NCBI GenBank assembly: GCA_020344755.1
Contig: CP070829.1
Span: 1,473,346-1,508,374, forward strand
Length of the DNA stretch: 35,029 nt
Source: Gemmatimonadales bacterium
Lineage (GTDB): Bacteria; Gemmatimonadota; Gemmatimonadetes; Longimicrobiales; Gaopeijiaceae
Direction: 5' to 3'
In this document: positions 23,938 through 31,834 of the stretch, in pieces
Layout: each line of letters begins with the position of its first letter
How positions within the stretch are numbered: position 1 is the stretch's first letter
The notes under the pieces: generated by a model
The model's input: only the letters and a program-made list of their open reading frames with translations
Told to the model about the DNA's origin: nothing
Databases searched by the model: none
Program-made: the position numbers and the translations under genes

Positions 23938-24485
23938 ACGCCACTTTCCGCCCACGAAGGGGAGTCAGTCGAACAGGCGGGACCCACCTACTGGCGGCGG
24001 TCCTCCTCTGCACCGGATGTGCACCTGACTCCACCGCCTTCTCCCCCGCTCACCAGGCGGCGCTCGCCGATAGTGTGCGGGAGGTGATGGCCGAGCTGGA
24101 GCGGCTCTGGGCCAGAGCCGCTCTCGATTCCGTGGGCGCCCTCTACTCCACCTCGGATTCGTTCCGGTTCTACGAGGAGGGACGCCTCCGGTACTCTTCC
24201 TCGGAAGGGGTACGTGAGGCGCTTGCGGAGATCCCGGCTGGAATACACCTCACGACGGTGTACGACGATGTGCAGGTTCTCCCGCTGGCAGCTGGGCGCG
24301 CGCTGGCCAATGCCACCTTTCGAACGGAGGCCCGAGATCCCGACGGAGCGACGGTCTTCTCCTTCGAAGGTGCCGTCACAGTCCTGTGGGTCCGCGAGGC
24401 CGACGGTTGGCGCATCGCGAGCGGTCACTCTTCCACCGTTCGACCGGAGAGTCGATCCGGGGATTGGGAAGGCCGTGACCCCTAG
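23934..24485 (+). CDS. SnoaL/NTF2-like lipoprotein
   Basis: The 183-residue protein starts with GTG overlapping the D-aminopeptidase stop. It has a signal ending in LLCTGC, a lipobox, so it is likely lipid-anchored. The rest (about 35-170) looks like an NTF2/SnoaL fold: a helix (AALADSVREVMAELERLWARAALDSVGALYS) followed by curved strands ending in FEGAVTVLWVREADGWRIASGHSS, as in DUF4440-type proteins. Such domains bind or turn over small molecules, or act as structural partners; no active site can be named. Its TAG is the first half of CTAG at 24482-24485, which also gives the TAG of the convergent Smr gene. Confidence 0.75.
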   Translation: MNATFRPRRGVSRTGGTHLLAAVLLCTGCAPDSTAFSPAHQAALADSVREVMAELERLWARAALDSVGALYSTSDSFRFYEEGRLRYSSSEGVREALAEIPAGIHLTTVYDDVQVLPLAAGRALANATFRTEARDPDGATVFSFEGAVTVLWVREADGWRIASGHSSTVRPESRSGDWEGRDP

Positions 24486-24811
24486 CCCTTTCCCACCCGA
24501 ACCACCCAGCCGCCACCGTTGCTGTCCAGGACCATTTCCTGCACACGACCACCGAGCTCATCCTGAAGAACCTCTCTCACGACACCCAGGAGCACGGGAC
24601 CGTCCTGGGAGCGGTTGCCCTTGCCCGTGATGATCCGAAGGATGGCGCCCGGCTGCTGACGGCTCCAGTTGGTCAGGAGGCGATCCAAGAGGGCTTCGAC
24701 CTCGTAAGCCCGAAGTCCATGGAGGTCCACAGTGTGGTCCGGGAAGGCCGAGTGGAGCGTGTCCGGAAGTCGGGGAGGCTCGACTCGGGTGGGGCGCCGC
24801 CTTCCCATCAC
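24482..24811 (-). CDS. stand-alone Smr domain protein
   Basis: The 109-residue protein is a single Smr domain, found at the end of MutS2 and in small proteins such as YdaL; many have endonuclease or nucleic-acid-binding activity. VDLHG (28-32) and ITGKGNRS (61-68) are the two signature motifs, and the C-terminus NGGGWVVRVGKG is also typical. The start is GTG at 24811, overlapping the TGA of the preceding gene (GTGA at 24808-24811); an ATG three bases further in is an alternative. A DNA repair or RNA cleavage role is inferred from the family only. Confidence 0.85.
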   Translation of the reverse strand: MMGRRRPTRVEPPRLPDTLHSAFPDHTVDLHGLRAYEVEALLDRLLTNWSRQQPGAILRIITGKGNRSQDGPVLLGVVREVLQDELGGRVQEMVLDSNGGGWVVRVGKG

Positions 24812-25329
24812 TCGTCCTCACGGACCGGGAACCCCTGCGTCACTTCATCCAGGCGGGCCTGTAGCTCCTCCATCTGGGCCTGGCCGAGCCTCTGACCCAC
24901 GTAGCTTGCGATGTGCAGGAGGGCGAGGAAGGGTAGCCCCAGCCAGACGGCCCAAAGCCCCCAAGCGATCTCGCCGGATGCCCATTGGACGTATCCGAAC
25001 GTGCCCCCGAAGAGGATAAGGAACGCCACCAGGACGTACAGGAACATGAAAAAGGTCCACACTTCGGGCCTGGGCGCGAATCGGCCAAAGATGCTCGAGC
25101 CCTGTGGCTCGTGGTCCAACCTGAGCGAGAGGTGTGGGGTCCAGAGCCGCTGCTCCTGCTCGGGGAGGTGGATCTCGCACCAGCGCCCCTTTCCCTTCCA
25201 GCAGTCCCGTGATCGGGATTCTGCCAATCGGGACCTCAGCAACGCGATCGCCTCCTCTCTGGGGAGATCGACCAGAAGCCTGAAGTGGGGCCGGAACCGG
25301 GCGGCATCGGGGCGGATGGCATCGGGCAT
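24808..25329 (-). CDS. two-helix membrane protein of unknown function
   Basis: I do not recognise this 173-residue protein. GGAGAAGG just before the ATG at 25329 is a strong ribosome site. The N-terminal 90 residues are soluble and rich in charged residues with Cys43 and Cys51 and a LDHEPQGSSIFGRF segment. Two membrane helices follow: about 92-114 (FFMFLYVLVAFLILFGGTFGYV) and 119-140 (IAWGLWAVWLGLPFLALLHIA). An amphipathic helix (GQRLGQAQMEELQARLDEV) and a short acidic tail end the protein. It lies 30 bases after the M20 gene and overlaps the Smr gene, so it is part of a four-gene minus-strand run. Confidence 0.7.
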   Translation of the reverse strand: MPDAIRPDAARFRPHFRLLVDLPREEAIALLRSRLAESRSRDCWKGKGRWCEIHLPEQEQRLWTPHLSLRLDHEPQGSSIFGRFAPRPEVWTFFMFLYVLVAFLILFGGTFGYVQWASGEIAWGLWAVWLGLPFLALLHIASYVGQRLGQAQMEELQARLDEVTQGFPVREDE

Positions 25330-25359
25330 GAACCTTCTCCTTCCGGGGAGCCCAACGGG

Positions 25360-26673
25360 TCAGGGCAGGATGACCCCCAGCCCCGCCTCCGCCACGGTCA
25401 GGAGGAGCGCGCGCTGAATGGCCAGGTACCCGTCTTGGTTCACCCAGTACTCTTCCGGTGCGTGCGAATTCCCGCCAGCCCCACCCCTGCCGATGGTCAC
25501 GGCCGGGATTCCCAGGGCGATGGGGATGTTGCTGTTGGTGGAGGAGCGCGCCAGCTCCGGTTCTCCTCCGAGGAGGGCGGAGGTGGCCATGGCCCGCTGC
25601 ACCAGCGGGGTGTCGGGCGGAACCTCGCCGGAGGGGCGATCGCCGATCTTGTCCAGGACCAGCCGGACCGGATCACCCTCGCGCCTCAGCCCGTTCTCCT
25701 CCGTTTCCGCCCGCTCCATGGCGGCGACGAAGGCCGCTTCGATCCGCGCGAGGCTCGCCGGGCTCTCGGACCGCATGTCCACCTCCATCCATGCTTCGAA
25801 GGGGATGGAATTCACCGAGGTCCCGCCCCCGATGCGCCCCACGTTGTAGGAGGTGCGGGGGCCCGAACGGGTGAGGCGGTCCGCCGCGTCCTGGAAGTAA
25901 CGGATCCCACGGCCCAGGGCGTGGACCGGATTCCCCAGCCCGAAGGCGCCCCACGAGTGGCCACCGGGGCCCTGGAAGGTGACCCGGTAGCGGACACTCC
26001 CCAGCCCCATGGAGACCACCCGGTCCAGGCCTCCTCCATCCACCTCGATCCATGCGTCGATCGGGTCGGCCCCTTCCCGGAAGAGGTGCTTCATCCCCCG
26101 GAGGTCGCCGAGCCCCTCCTCGCCGACGGTGCCGATGAAGAGGAGGTCGTCCTCCGTTTCCACCCCGGCCTCCTCCAGGGCGCGCAGAACGGTGAGAACG
26201 ACGACGAGCCCCCGGGTATCGTCCCCCACGCCAGGGGCGAAGAGCGTGTCCCCCACCTGGCGGACGGTGACGTCGGTGCCTTCCGGGAAGACGGTATCCA
26301 GGTGCCCCCCGAAGGCAATGGTGCGGTCACTCCGGATGCCACGACGAAGGCCGATCACGTTCCCCTCGGCGTCGACCCAGACCGAGTCGGCGCCCAGCTC
26401 CTGGAGGAGCGCGGCGAACCGGAGGCCACGCTGTGCTTCGAGAAAGGGTGGGGCCGGGATCTCCGTAAGCTCGATGAGCGTCTCCAGGGACCAGTCATCC
26501 AGCGCCTCCACCCGTTCCAGGGCCCGGGCCACGCCGGGGTCCGTCAGGAGATCCTCGATCTCGGAACGGACATCCTGTGCCGCCGCCTGCGCGGAGGAGG
26601 CGGAGGGAAGCGCCGGGACGAGGGTGGGGAGGAGGACGAAGACGAGGGGGGTGACGCGTCGTGTGCAGAGCAT
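25360..26673 (-). CDS. secreted M20-family metallopeptidase
   Basis: The 437-residue precursor has an ATG at 26673 and a signal peptide (VTPLVFVLLPTLVPALPSASSAQ). The M20 dipeptidase/peptidase-T-like core is complete: GGHLDTVFP (H124, D126), GVGDDTRG (D151), GTVGEEGLGD (E185 base, E186 ligand), WIEVDGGG (D212), and GGNSHAPEEYW near the end with the last His. The insertion between about 225 and 345 (PGGHSWGAFGLGNP, VNSIPFEAWMEVDMR) is the lid/dimerisation domain. The protein probably cleaves di- or tripeptides outside the cytoplasm. The frame stays open to 26802, but the ATG with a signal is preferred. It follows the hydroxylase gene by 97 bases. Confidence 0.9.
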   Translation of the reverse strand: MLCTRRVTPLVFVLLPTLVPALPSASSAQAAAQDVRSEIEDLLTDPGVARALERVEALDDWSLETLIELTEIPAPPFLEAQRGLRFAALLQELGADSVWVDAEGNVIGLRRGIRSDRTIAFGGHLDTVFPEGTDVTVRQVGDTLFAPGVGDDTRGLVVVLTVLRALEEAGVETEDDLLFIGTVGEEGLGDLRGMKHLFREGADPIDAWIEVDGGGLDRVVSMGLGSVRYRVTFQGPGGHSWGAFGLGNPVHALGRGIRYFQDAADRLTRSGPRTSYNVGRIGGGTSVNSIPFEAWMEVDMRSESPASLARIEAAFVAAMERAETEENGLRREGDPVRLVLDKIGDRPSGEVPPDTPLVQRAMATSALLGGEPELARSSTNSNIPIALGIPAVTIGRGGAGGNSHAPEEYWVNQDGYLAIQRALLLTVAEAGLGVILP

Positions 26674-26770
26674 GGCCTGGGTGCCTGGTGTCGGATGTCG
26701 GGTGGGAGAGGAGTGGACAGGGAGATGTCGGGACCGAGCCGGTGCCCGATCGCCGGGCCGCCGGAAGGCG

Positions 26771-28084
26771 TCACATGATGGGGGCCAGCTCCGATTCCAC
26801 AAGGTGCCGCCGCTGGGTGGCGAGCCAAGTCACCGACACCAGGCAGAAGGCGATCCCCGAGAGCGTCACTACTCCCCCGAGCCCCCCCTGGATCCACAGC
26901 ACGAGACAGGCCCCGGCCAACACCATGAGCCGAGCGGCTTCCAGGGGGGCCGCCCAGCGGGCCGCCTCGAAGACTCCACCGATCCCGGCGAGCGCCACCG
27001 TGACATAGAACGCGCCCCCGGCCAACTGGATGACCGGGAGGGCGTCGGCCCCCGCCAGGAGGAAAAGGGTTGCCCCCACGGCGGTAATGAACTGGACGAG
27101 TCCGTACGCTGCCAGCATCCCCGGAATTCGCGTATCCCACGCCTCGAAGGCGTCTCGGGTCACCTCGGGAGGAACCTCCCTGCCGCCTTCGGCCGGGGGC
27201 GCCCACCCGGGAGGGCCGAAGAGGTACATCCACCGGTCGCGCCAACTCTCCGCCCCCACGACCTTCCGCCCCACCTCCCAGAAGACATGGACGTTGGCCC
27301 AGAGGGGATTCCAGCTACGAAGTGGATGGGTGATCCCGTAGACGGGCTCGTCCTCCTCCGGCTGGAAGGTGCCGAACATCCGGTCCCAGAGAATGAAGAC
27401 TCCGGCGTGATTCCGGTCCAGGTACTTGGGGTTCACGCCGTGGTGCACCCGGTGGTGCGAGGGTGTGTTCAGGATCCACTCGGCGGGCCGGGAGAGCTTT
27501 CCCACTGCACGGGTGTGGATCCAGAACTGGTAGACCAAATTCAAAGCGTAGCAGGCCACATACATCTCCCATGGGATTCCCACGAGCGCGAGAGGCAGGT
27601 AGAAGACCCATGTGAAGAGGCCATGGAGCGAGCTCTGCCGGAGCGCCACCGCCAGGTTGTACTCCTCGCTGGAGTGGTGCACCACATGCCCGGCCCAGAG
27701 GAGGTTGATCCGGTGCGAGAGCCGGTGGCTCCAGTAGTAGGCCAGGTCCACCAGCAGGAAGACCGCGGACCAACTCAAGAGTTGGGGTACCGACACCAAG
27801 ATCCCCAGGGGACTCGCCTCCGAGGCCGTCACGAAATTCCCCTCCGGCCAGCCCGGAACGGCGGGAATCCACCGCTGCAGCGCCCAGTTCGTCTCCACCC
27901 ACGCGAAGATGCCTACGGCCAGGAACTTGGTCACGATTCCGGAGAGCTGGCTGAGCACACCCAGGCTGAGGTCGGACACCGAGTCGTTCAGCCGGTGGAG
28001 CCGGCGGCCGGTCCACGCCTGGAGTCCCACTTCGGCGAAGAGGAGCAGGAAGAAGAGCGGGATGCTGTAGAGAATGATGTCCAA
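26771..28084 (-). CDS. fatty-acid-hydroxylase-superfamily membrane protein (AGMO-like)
   Basis: The 437-residue membrane protein has the di-iron His boxes of the sterol desaturase/fatty acid hydroxylase superfamily: HRLSH (120-124), HVVHH (133-137), H190, and HHRVHH (210-215). Hydrophobic segments lie before and between these boxes, and four more helices follow from about 300 on. The long C-terminal membrane part and overall length resemble alkylglycerol monooxygenase (TMEM195), which cleaves ether lipids, rather than the shorter sterol C4 or C5 enzymes. That assignment is by pattern, and a different lipid substrate is possible. It is divergent from typA. Ether-lipid cleavage would need a pteridine cofactor, and I see no pteridine-synthesis gene in the window. 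Confidence 0.85.
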   Translation of the reverse strand: MDIILYSIPLFFLLLFAEVGLQAWTGRRLHRLNDSVSDLSLGVLSQLSGIVTKFLAVGIFAWVETNWALQRWIPAVPGWPEGNFVTASEASPLGILVSVPQLLSWSAVFLLVDLAYYWSHRLSHRINLLWAGHVVHHSSEEYNLAVALRQSSLHGLFTWVFYLPLALVGIPWEMYVACYALNLVYQFWIHTRAVGKLSRPAEWILNTPSHHRVHHGVNPKYLDRNHAGVFILWDRMFGTFQPEEDEPVYGITHPLRSWNPLWANVHVFWEVGRKVVGAESWRDRWMYLFGPPGWAPPAEGGREVPPEVTRDAFEAWDTRIPGMLAAYGLVQFITAVGATLFLLAGADALPVIQLAGGAFYVTVALAGIGGVFEAARWAAPLEAARLMVLAGACLVLWIQGGLGGVVTLSGIAFCLVSVTWLATQRRHLVESELAPIM

Positions 28085-28334
28085 CGTGGATCCGGCGTTG
28101 GGTTCCCTGGAGCTCTGCGGGCTCCGGGAAGAGGGAAGGACCAGGACCGCCGTGGGAGCGCCGCGGGTGAATCTAACGCACCCGGAGGCGTGTGCCCCGC
28201 CTATCGGCCATGTCTGGAGATTCCGCTATCTTGAATGGCTGTGCGTCAACGACGCTGTAGGCCGCGCCCGGTTCGTCCAGGGCCGCTTCGCAGTTGGCGC
28301 CTCCAGGAACGCGTCGAACCGATTCGGGACTCCC
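28085..28334. promoter_or_regulatory. divergent AGMO-like/typA intergenic region
   Basis: This 250-base region carries TATCTT at 28227-28232, about 100 bases before the typA ATG, which could be a -10-like box. No clear -35 is seen. Open frames crossing it have no recognisable protein features. Confidence 0.35.
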
Positions 28335-30173
28335 ATGCCCATCCGCAATATCGCCATCATCGCCCACGTCGATCACGGGAAGACGACCCTGGTGGATCAG
28401 ATGTTCCGCCAGGCGGGGGTCTTCCAGTCCCATCAAGCCGTGGAAGAGCGGGTGATGGACTCGAACCCGCTGGAGAAGGAGCGCGGGATCACCATCCTGG
28501 CGAAGAACACCGCCGTCACCTGGAACGGGGTGAAGATCAACATCGTCGATACCCCCGGGCACGCGGACTTCGGGGGCGAGGTGGAGAGAATCCTGCGCAT
28601 GGTGGACGGGGTCGTCCTCCTGGTGGATGCCGCCGAGGGCCCCATGCCCCAGACGCGGTTCGTTACCCGGAAGGCCCTGGAGCTGGGCCTTCACCCCCTG
28701 GTGGTCATCAACAAGGTCGACCGTTCCGACGGCCGGGTTCACGAGGTCCACGACGAGGTGCTGGAGCTCTTCATGGACCTGGACGCCAGCGACGAGCAGC
28801 TCGATGCGCCCTTCCTCTACGCCTCCGGGAGGGACGGGTGGGCGTCCCGGGACCCGGACCAGTCGGCGGAGACACTGGATCCCCTGTTCGAAACCATCCT
28901 CATGTCCGTGCCCGCTCCGGCCGTCGACGAGACCGGTCCGTTCCAGATGCTGGTCTCCACCCTGGACTATTCCAGCTACGTGGGCCGAATCGCCATCGGG
29001 AAGATCGAGCGCGGCAGCGTCCGGGTGGGGGACCAGGTCGCACTGCTTCCCCTGGGCGAGCCCGGACTGGTGGACGATGGAGAGGTGGCCCGCGTGAGCA
29101 AGCTCTACACCTTTTCGGGACTGGACCGGGTGGACGTGGAGGAGGCCCGCGCAGGAGACATCGTGGCGCTGTCGGGGCTGGAGGGGGTTGAGATCGGCAA
29201 GACCGTAACGGATCCGACGGTGCGGCAGCGGTTGCGGGGTATCGCGGTGGAAGAGCCCACCCTTTCCGTGGACTTCACCGTGAACAACTCGCCCATGGCT
29301 GGACAGTCCGGGAAGTTCGTCACCACCCGGCAGGTGCGGGACCGGCTGGTCAAGGAGTTGGAGCGGAATGTGGCTCTCCGTGTGGAGGACACCGATTCCC
29401 CCGACACCTTCACGGTATCCGGACGGGGCGAGCTTCACCTCACGATCCTCATGGAGACCATGCGGAGGGAGGGCTACGAGTTCCAGGTCTCCCGCCCGCG
29501 GGTGATCCAGCGGGTGGACGAACAGGGTCAGAGGGAGGAGCCGTACGAGGAGGCGGTGGTCGAGGTACCGAGCGACATGGTGGGCACGGTCATCGAGAAG
29601 ATGGGTCCCCGGAAGGGGGAGATGACGGACCTGAAGCCCATGGGGGACTCGGGGACCTCACGGATGCGCTTCCGGATCCCGGCCCGGGGACTCTTCGGAT
29701 ACCGGTCCGAGTTCCTCACCGACACCCGAGGAGAAGGGGTCCTGTACCACAACTTTCTGGAGTACGGCCCGTGGGCGGGGAACCTCAGGGGACGCCAAAA
29801 GGGGGTTCTGGTCGCGGACCGTGAGGGAGTGGCAGTGGGTTTCGCCCTGTTCAACCTCCAGGAGCGTGCCACCATGTTCGTCAGCCCGGGGGATCCGGTC
29901 TACACGGGGATGATCGTGGGGGAGAACGTTCGTCCGGACGACATGGACGTGAACGTGTGCAAGGAGAAGAAGCTCACCAACATGCGGACCACGGCCTCCG
30001 ACGAGAACATCAAGCTGGAGCCTCCCCGCCGGCTCACCCTGGAGTTGGCCCTGGAGTTCATCGAGGACGACGAGCTGATCGAAGTGACCCCCGATGGCAT
30101 CCGGCTCCGGAAGCGAAACCTCGACGCGAACCTCCGGCGGAAGGAAGAGAAGAAGCGGGCCCGGGAGGCCTGA
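28335..30173 (+). CDS. typA: ribosome-associated GTPase TypA/BipA
   Basis: TypA is a translational GTPase that binds the 70S ribosome and helps late ribosome assembly and stress growth. The protein has 612 residues, the usual length. The P-loop AHVDHGKT is at 10-17, followed by [11 protein letters not shown] (switch I), DTPGHADF (switch II) and INKVD (base recognition). After the GTPase domain come an EF-Tu-like beta barrel ([18 protein letters not shown]), a domain III ([20 protein letters not shown]) and the TypA-specific end ([17 protein letters not shown] segment, then [23 protein letters not shown]). The start is the ATG at 28335; upstream frame to 28074 has no support. Confidence 0.97.
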   Translation: MPIRNIAIIAHVDHGKTTLVDQMFRQAGVFQSHQAVEERVMDSNPLEKERGITILAKNTAVTWNGVKINIVDTPGHADFGGEVERILRMVDGVVLLVDAAEGPMPQTRFVTRKALELGLHPLVVINKVDRSDGRVHEVHDEVLELFMDLDASDEQLDAPFLYASGRDGWASRDPDQSAETLDPLFETILMSVPAPAVDETGPFQMLVSTLDYSSYVGRIAIGKIERGSVRVGDQVALLPLGEPGLVDDGEVARVSKLYTFSGLDRVDVEEARAGDIVALSGLEGVEIGKTVTDPTVRQRLRGIAVEEPTLSVDFTVNNSPMAGQSGKFVTTRQVRDRLVKELERNVALRVEDTDSPDTFTVSGRGELHLTILMETMRREGYEFQVSRPRVIQRVDEQGQREEPYEEAVVEVPSDMVGTVIEKMGPRKGEMTDLKPMGDSGTSRMRFRIPARGLFGYRSEFLTDTRGEGVLYHNFLEYGPWAGNLRGRQKGVLVADREGVAVGFALFNLQERATMFVSPGDPVYTGMIVGENVRPDDMDVNVCKEKKLTNMRTTASDENIKLEPPRRLTLELALEFIEDDELIEVTPDGIRLRKRNLDANLRRKEEKKRAREA

Positions 30174-30295
30174 CGGACGCGAGGGCCCCGGGTGTGGTGC
30201 CGTCCGGCGCTGTCACCGTAGCTTGGTGCCGTTCAGAGACGCTTCGGGACAAGGACCCCTCCCGTACCTTCGCTTCCCCTGGCACGAGGCACCGC

Positions 30296-30505
30296 ATGCT
30301 CATTCTCTCACGGAAGAAGGGTGAGGCCATTCTCCTGGACGGCGGGATCCGGATCGTGGTCCTTTCAACCGAGAACGGAGGTGCGAGGTTGGGGATCGAG
30401 GCTCCCGAGCACATCGGGATCGTTCGGGAGGAGATCCTCGAGCGCGGGGTCACCGACCAGGTGGAGGCACGCCCGGGCGGGGACCAGGGCCCCGGAGGCT
30501 CCTGA
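30296..30505 (+). CDS. csrA: carbon storage regulator CsrA
   Basis: CsrA is a small homodimeric protein that binds GGA motifs in mRNA leaders and controls translation. The 69-residue product has the family pattern MLILSRKKGEAILL, VLSTENGGARLGIEAP and IVREEILER, with the conserved RNA-binding Arg in VREE (R44). Its C-terminus is a Gly-rich tail about ten residues long. It lies 122 bases after typA. TACCTT at 30265-30270, 26 bases upstream, could be a -10-like box. No flagellar gene or FliW is in the window, so its partner and targets are elsewhere. Confidence 0.92.
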   Translation: MLILSRKKGEAILLDGGIRIVVLSTENGGARLGIEAPEHIGIVREEILERGVTDQVEARPGGDQGPGGS

Positions 30506-30602
30506 CCCCCCCTGCCAACCCGGCGCGGCCCCCGGGGAACCTGTGGCTCCCTGAGGTGATTCCGTGGGAGCCGTCCCTCCCGGAATCGAACCTCTGCGCA
30601 CC

Positions 30603-31193
30603 ATGACGTTTCACCCCAGCCTCGTGCCTCCCGACATCCGCGAGCGGTTCGCCGCGGCGCCGGACTTTGCCGGTTGCCTGGAGGCGGTGGAGGCGAACCG
30701 GGAGCTCTGGCGCGGTCTCTTCGGCCGCGCCCGGGTCGCGTCGGAGCTGGAGGCCCGGGCGGCGGGCGTCCCGGGTACCTTCCACTTCCTGGTCCCCTCG
30801 GAGGACTGGTGTGGAGATGCGGTCAACACCCTTCCCATGGTGGCCCGTTTCGTCGAAGCGCTTCCGGCGGCGAAATTCCGGATCCTGGGTCGCGAGGACA
30901 ATCCGGACCTGATGGACAGCCACCTGACCGACGGGCGGAGTCGGTCCATTCCCGTCGTGATCGTCTACGACGACGATTTCCGCGAGCTCGGATGGTGGGG
31001 TCCCAGGCCGGCGGAGCTGCAGGCCTGGGTCCTCGGGGCCGGTCAGGCCCTTTCCAAATCGGACCGCTACCGAGAGGTTCGGCGTGAGTACGCGCGGGAC
31101 CGGGGCCAGACCGTCGTCAGGGAGATTCTGGACATCCTGACGTCCACCCCGGCACCGACGCTCTCCCAGGAAGCCTCGAGCACAGAAACCTGA
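30603..31193 (+). CDS. thioredoxin-fold protein with WCGDA motif
   Basis: The 196-residue protein (ATG at 30603) belongs to a thioredoxin-fold group in which the usual CxxC is replaced by a single Cys: SEDWCGDAVNTLP at about 74-86. PVVIVYDDDF contains the cis-Pro segment. Because family members normally have WCGDA, the missing second Cys is not a defect. It may act by a single-Cys mechanism or bind thiols; no partner is known. No signal peptide is seen, so it is cytoplasmic. It begins 97 bases after csrA and lies 19 bases before the deaminase gene, so these two are likely cotranscribed. Confidence 0.8.
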   Translation: MTFHPSLVPPDIRERFAAAPDFAGCLEAVEANRELWRGLFGRARVASELEARAAGVPGTFHFLVPSEDWCGDAVNTLPMVARFVEALPAAKFRILGREDNPDLMDSHLTDGRSRSIPVVIVYDDDFRELGWWGPRPAELQAWVLGAGQALSKSDRYREVRREYARDRGQTVVREILDILTSTPAPTLSQEASSTET

Positions 31194-31212
31194 CTCGAAA
31201 GGAGCCCCCACC

Positions 31213-31725
31213 GTGCTGGTACCCAAGGACGGCGTCGAGGCGAACACGCACCCACTGAACCTGCTGGAGGTCCGTTGGGATGGATCGGCCCCGGCTGTGG
31301 AGCGGATCCCCCTCTACGAGGTGTACATGCGCATGGCCGAGGAGTTGGCGAAGCGAAGCACATGTGCCCGCCTCCAGGTGGGCACCGTCGTGACGGACGC
31401 CAATCTGGAGAACGTGGTGGCCATCGGGTACAACGGGAACGCCCGCGGCTTTCCCAACCGGTGCGATTCCGACGAGGAGGGTCGGTGCGGCTGCATCCAC
31501 TCCGAGCAGAACGCCCTGGTGAAGTCGCCGGGAGGACTGCGTGAGAAGGTCGCGTTCGTCACGGCGAGTCCGTGCGTCATGTGTGCCAAGCTCATGGTCC
31601 AGGCCAACATCTCCCACCTCTTTTACCGGCACGACTACCGCGACGGGGGCGGGCTGCAGGTGCTCGAAGACGCCGGGGTGGTCACGGTCCAATACACGCG
31701 CTGGAAGGACGCCTGGCGGGACTGA
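31213..31725 (+). CDS. deoxycytidylate-deaminase-like protein
   Basis: The 170-residue protein carries the cytidine/deoxycytidylate deaminase zinc site: CIHSEQNAL with H96 and catalytic E98, and SPCVMCAKL with C121 and C124. The order AKRSTCARLQVGTVV and YNGNARGFPN is that of dCMP deaminases, which make dUMP for thymidylate synthesis; members of the ComEB group look alike. The first 30 or so residues form an N-terminal extension not seen in the core. GGAG about eight bases before the GTG at 31213 supports this start. It may supply pyrimidine deoxynucleotides together with the distant udk; this is not shown. Confidence 0.88.
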   Translation: MLVPKDGVEANTHPLNLLEVRWDGSAPAVERIPLYEVYMRMAEELAKRSTCARLQVGTVVTDANLENVVAIGYNGNARGFPNRCDSDEEGRCGCIHSEQNALVKSPGGLREKVAFVTASPCVMCAKLMVQANISHLFYRHDYRDGGGLQVLEDAGVVTVQYTRWKDAWRD

Positions 31726-31834
31726 GAGGCGCCCTGCAAAAGCCCCGGGAACCCGCTACTTTCCATCGTTACCCCCGGTTTTCCGAGCCACGGGCGGGAC
31801 CGCCTTGCCCGGCTTTTCTCCAGGAGACTCCGAA
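31726..31834 (+). promoter_or_regulatory. intergenic region before the aminotransferase gene
   Basis: This 109-base gap has TACTTT at 31757-31762 as a possible -10-like box. GGAG at 31823-31826, eight bases before the GTG at 31835, is the ribosome site for the aminotransferase. Confidence 0.35.

Noticed and set aside
28173..29438. 421-residue minus-strand frame inside typA
   Set aside because: TypA is certain on the plus strand, and the antisense frame has no recognisable domain.
30296..30505. CsrA linked to a flagellar locus
   Set aside because: No flagellar gene or fliW is in the window; neighbours are typA and a thioredoxin-like gene.
30603..31193. Loss of the second Cys in the thioredoxin-like protein as a defect
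   Set aside because: WCGDA is, as far as I recall, the usual motif in this subgroup, so the single Cys is normal.
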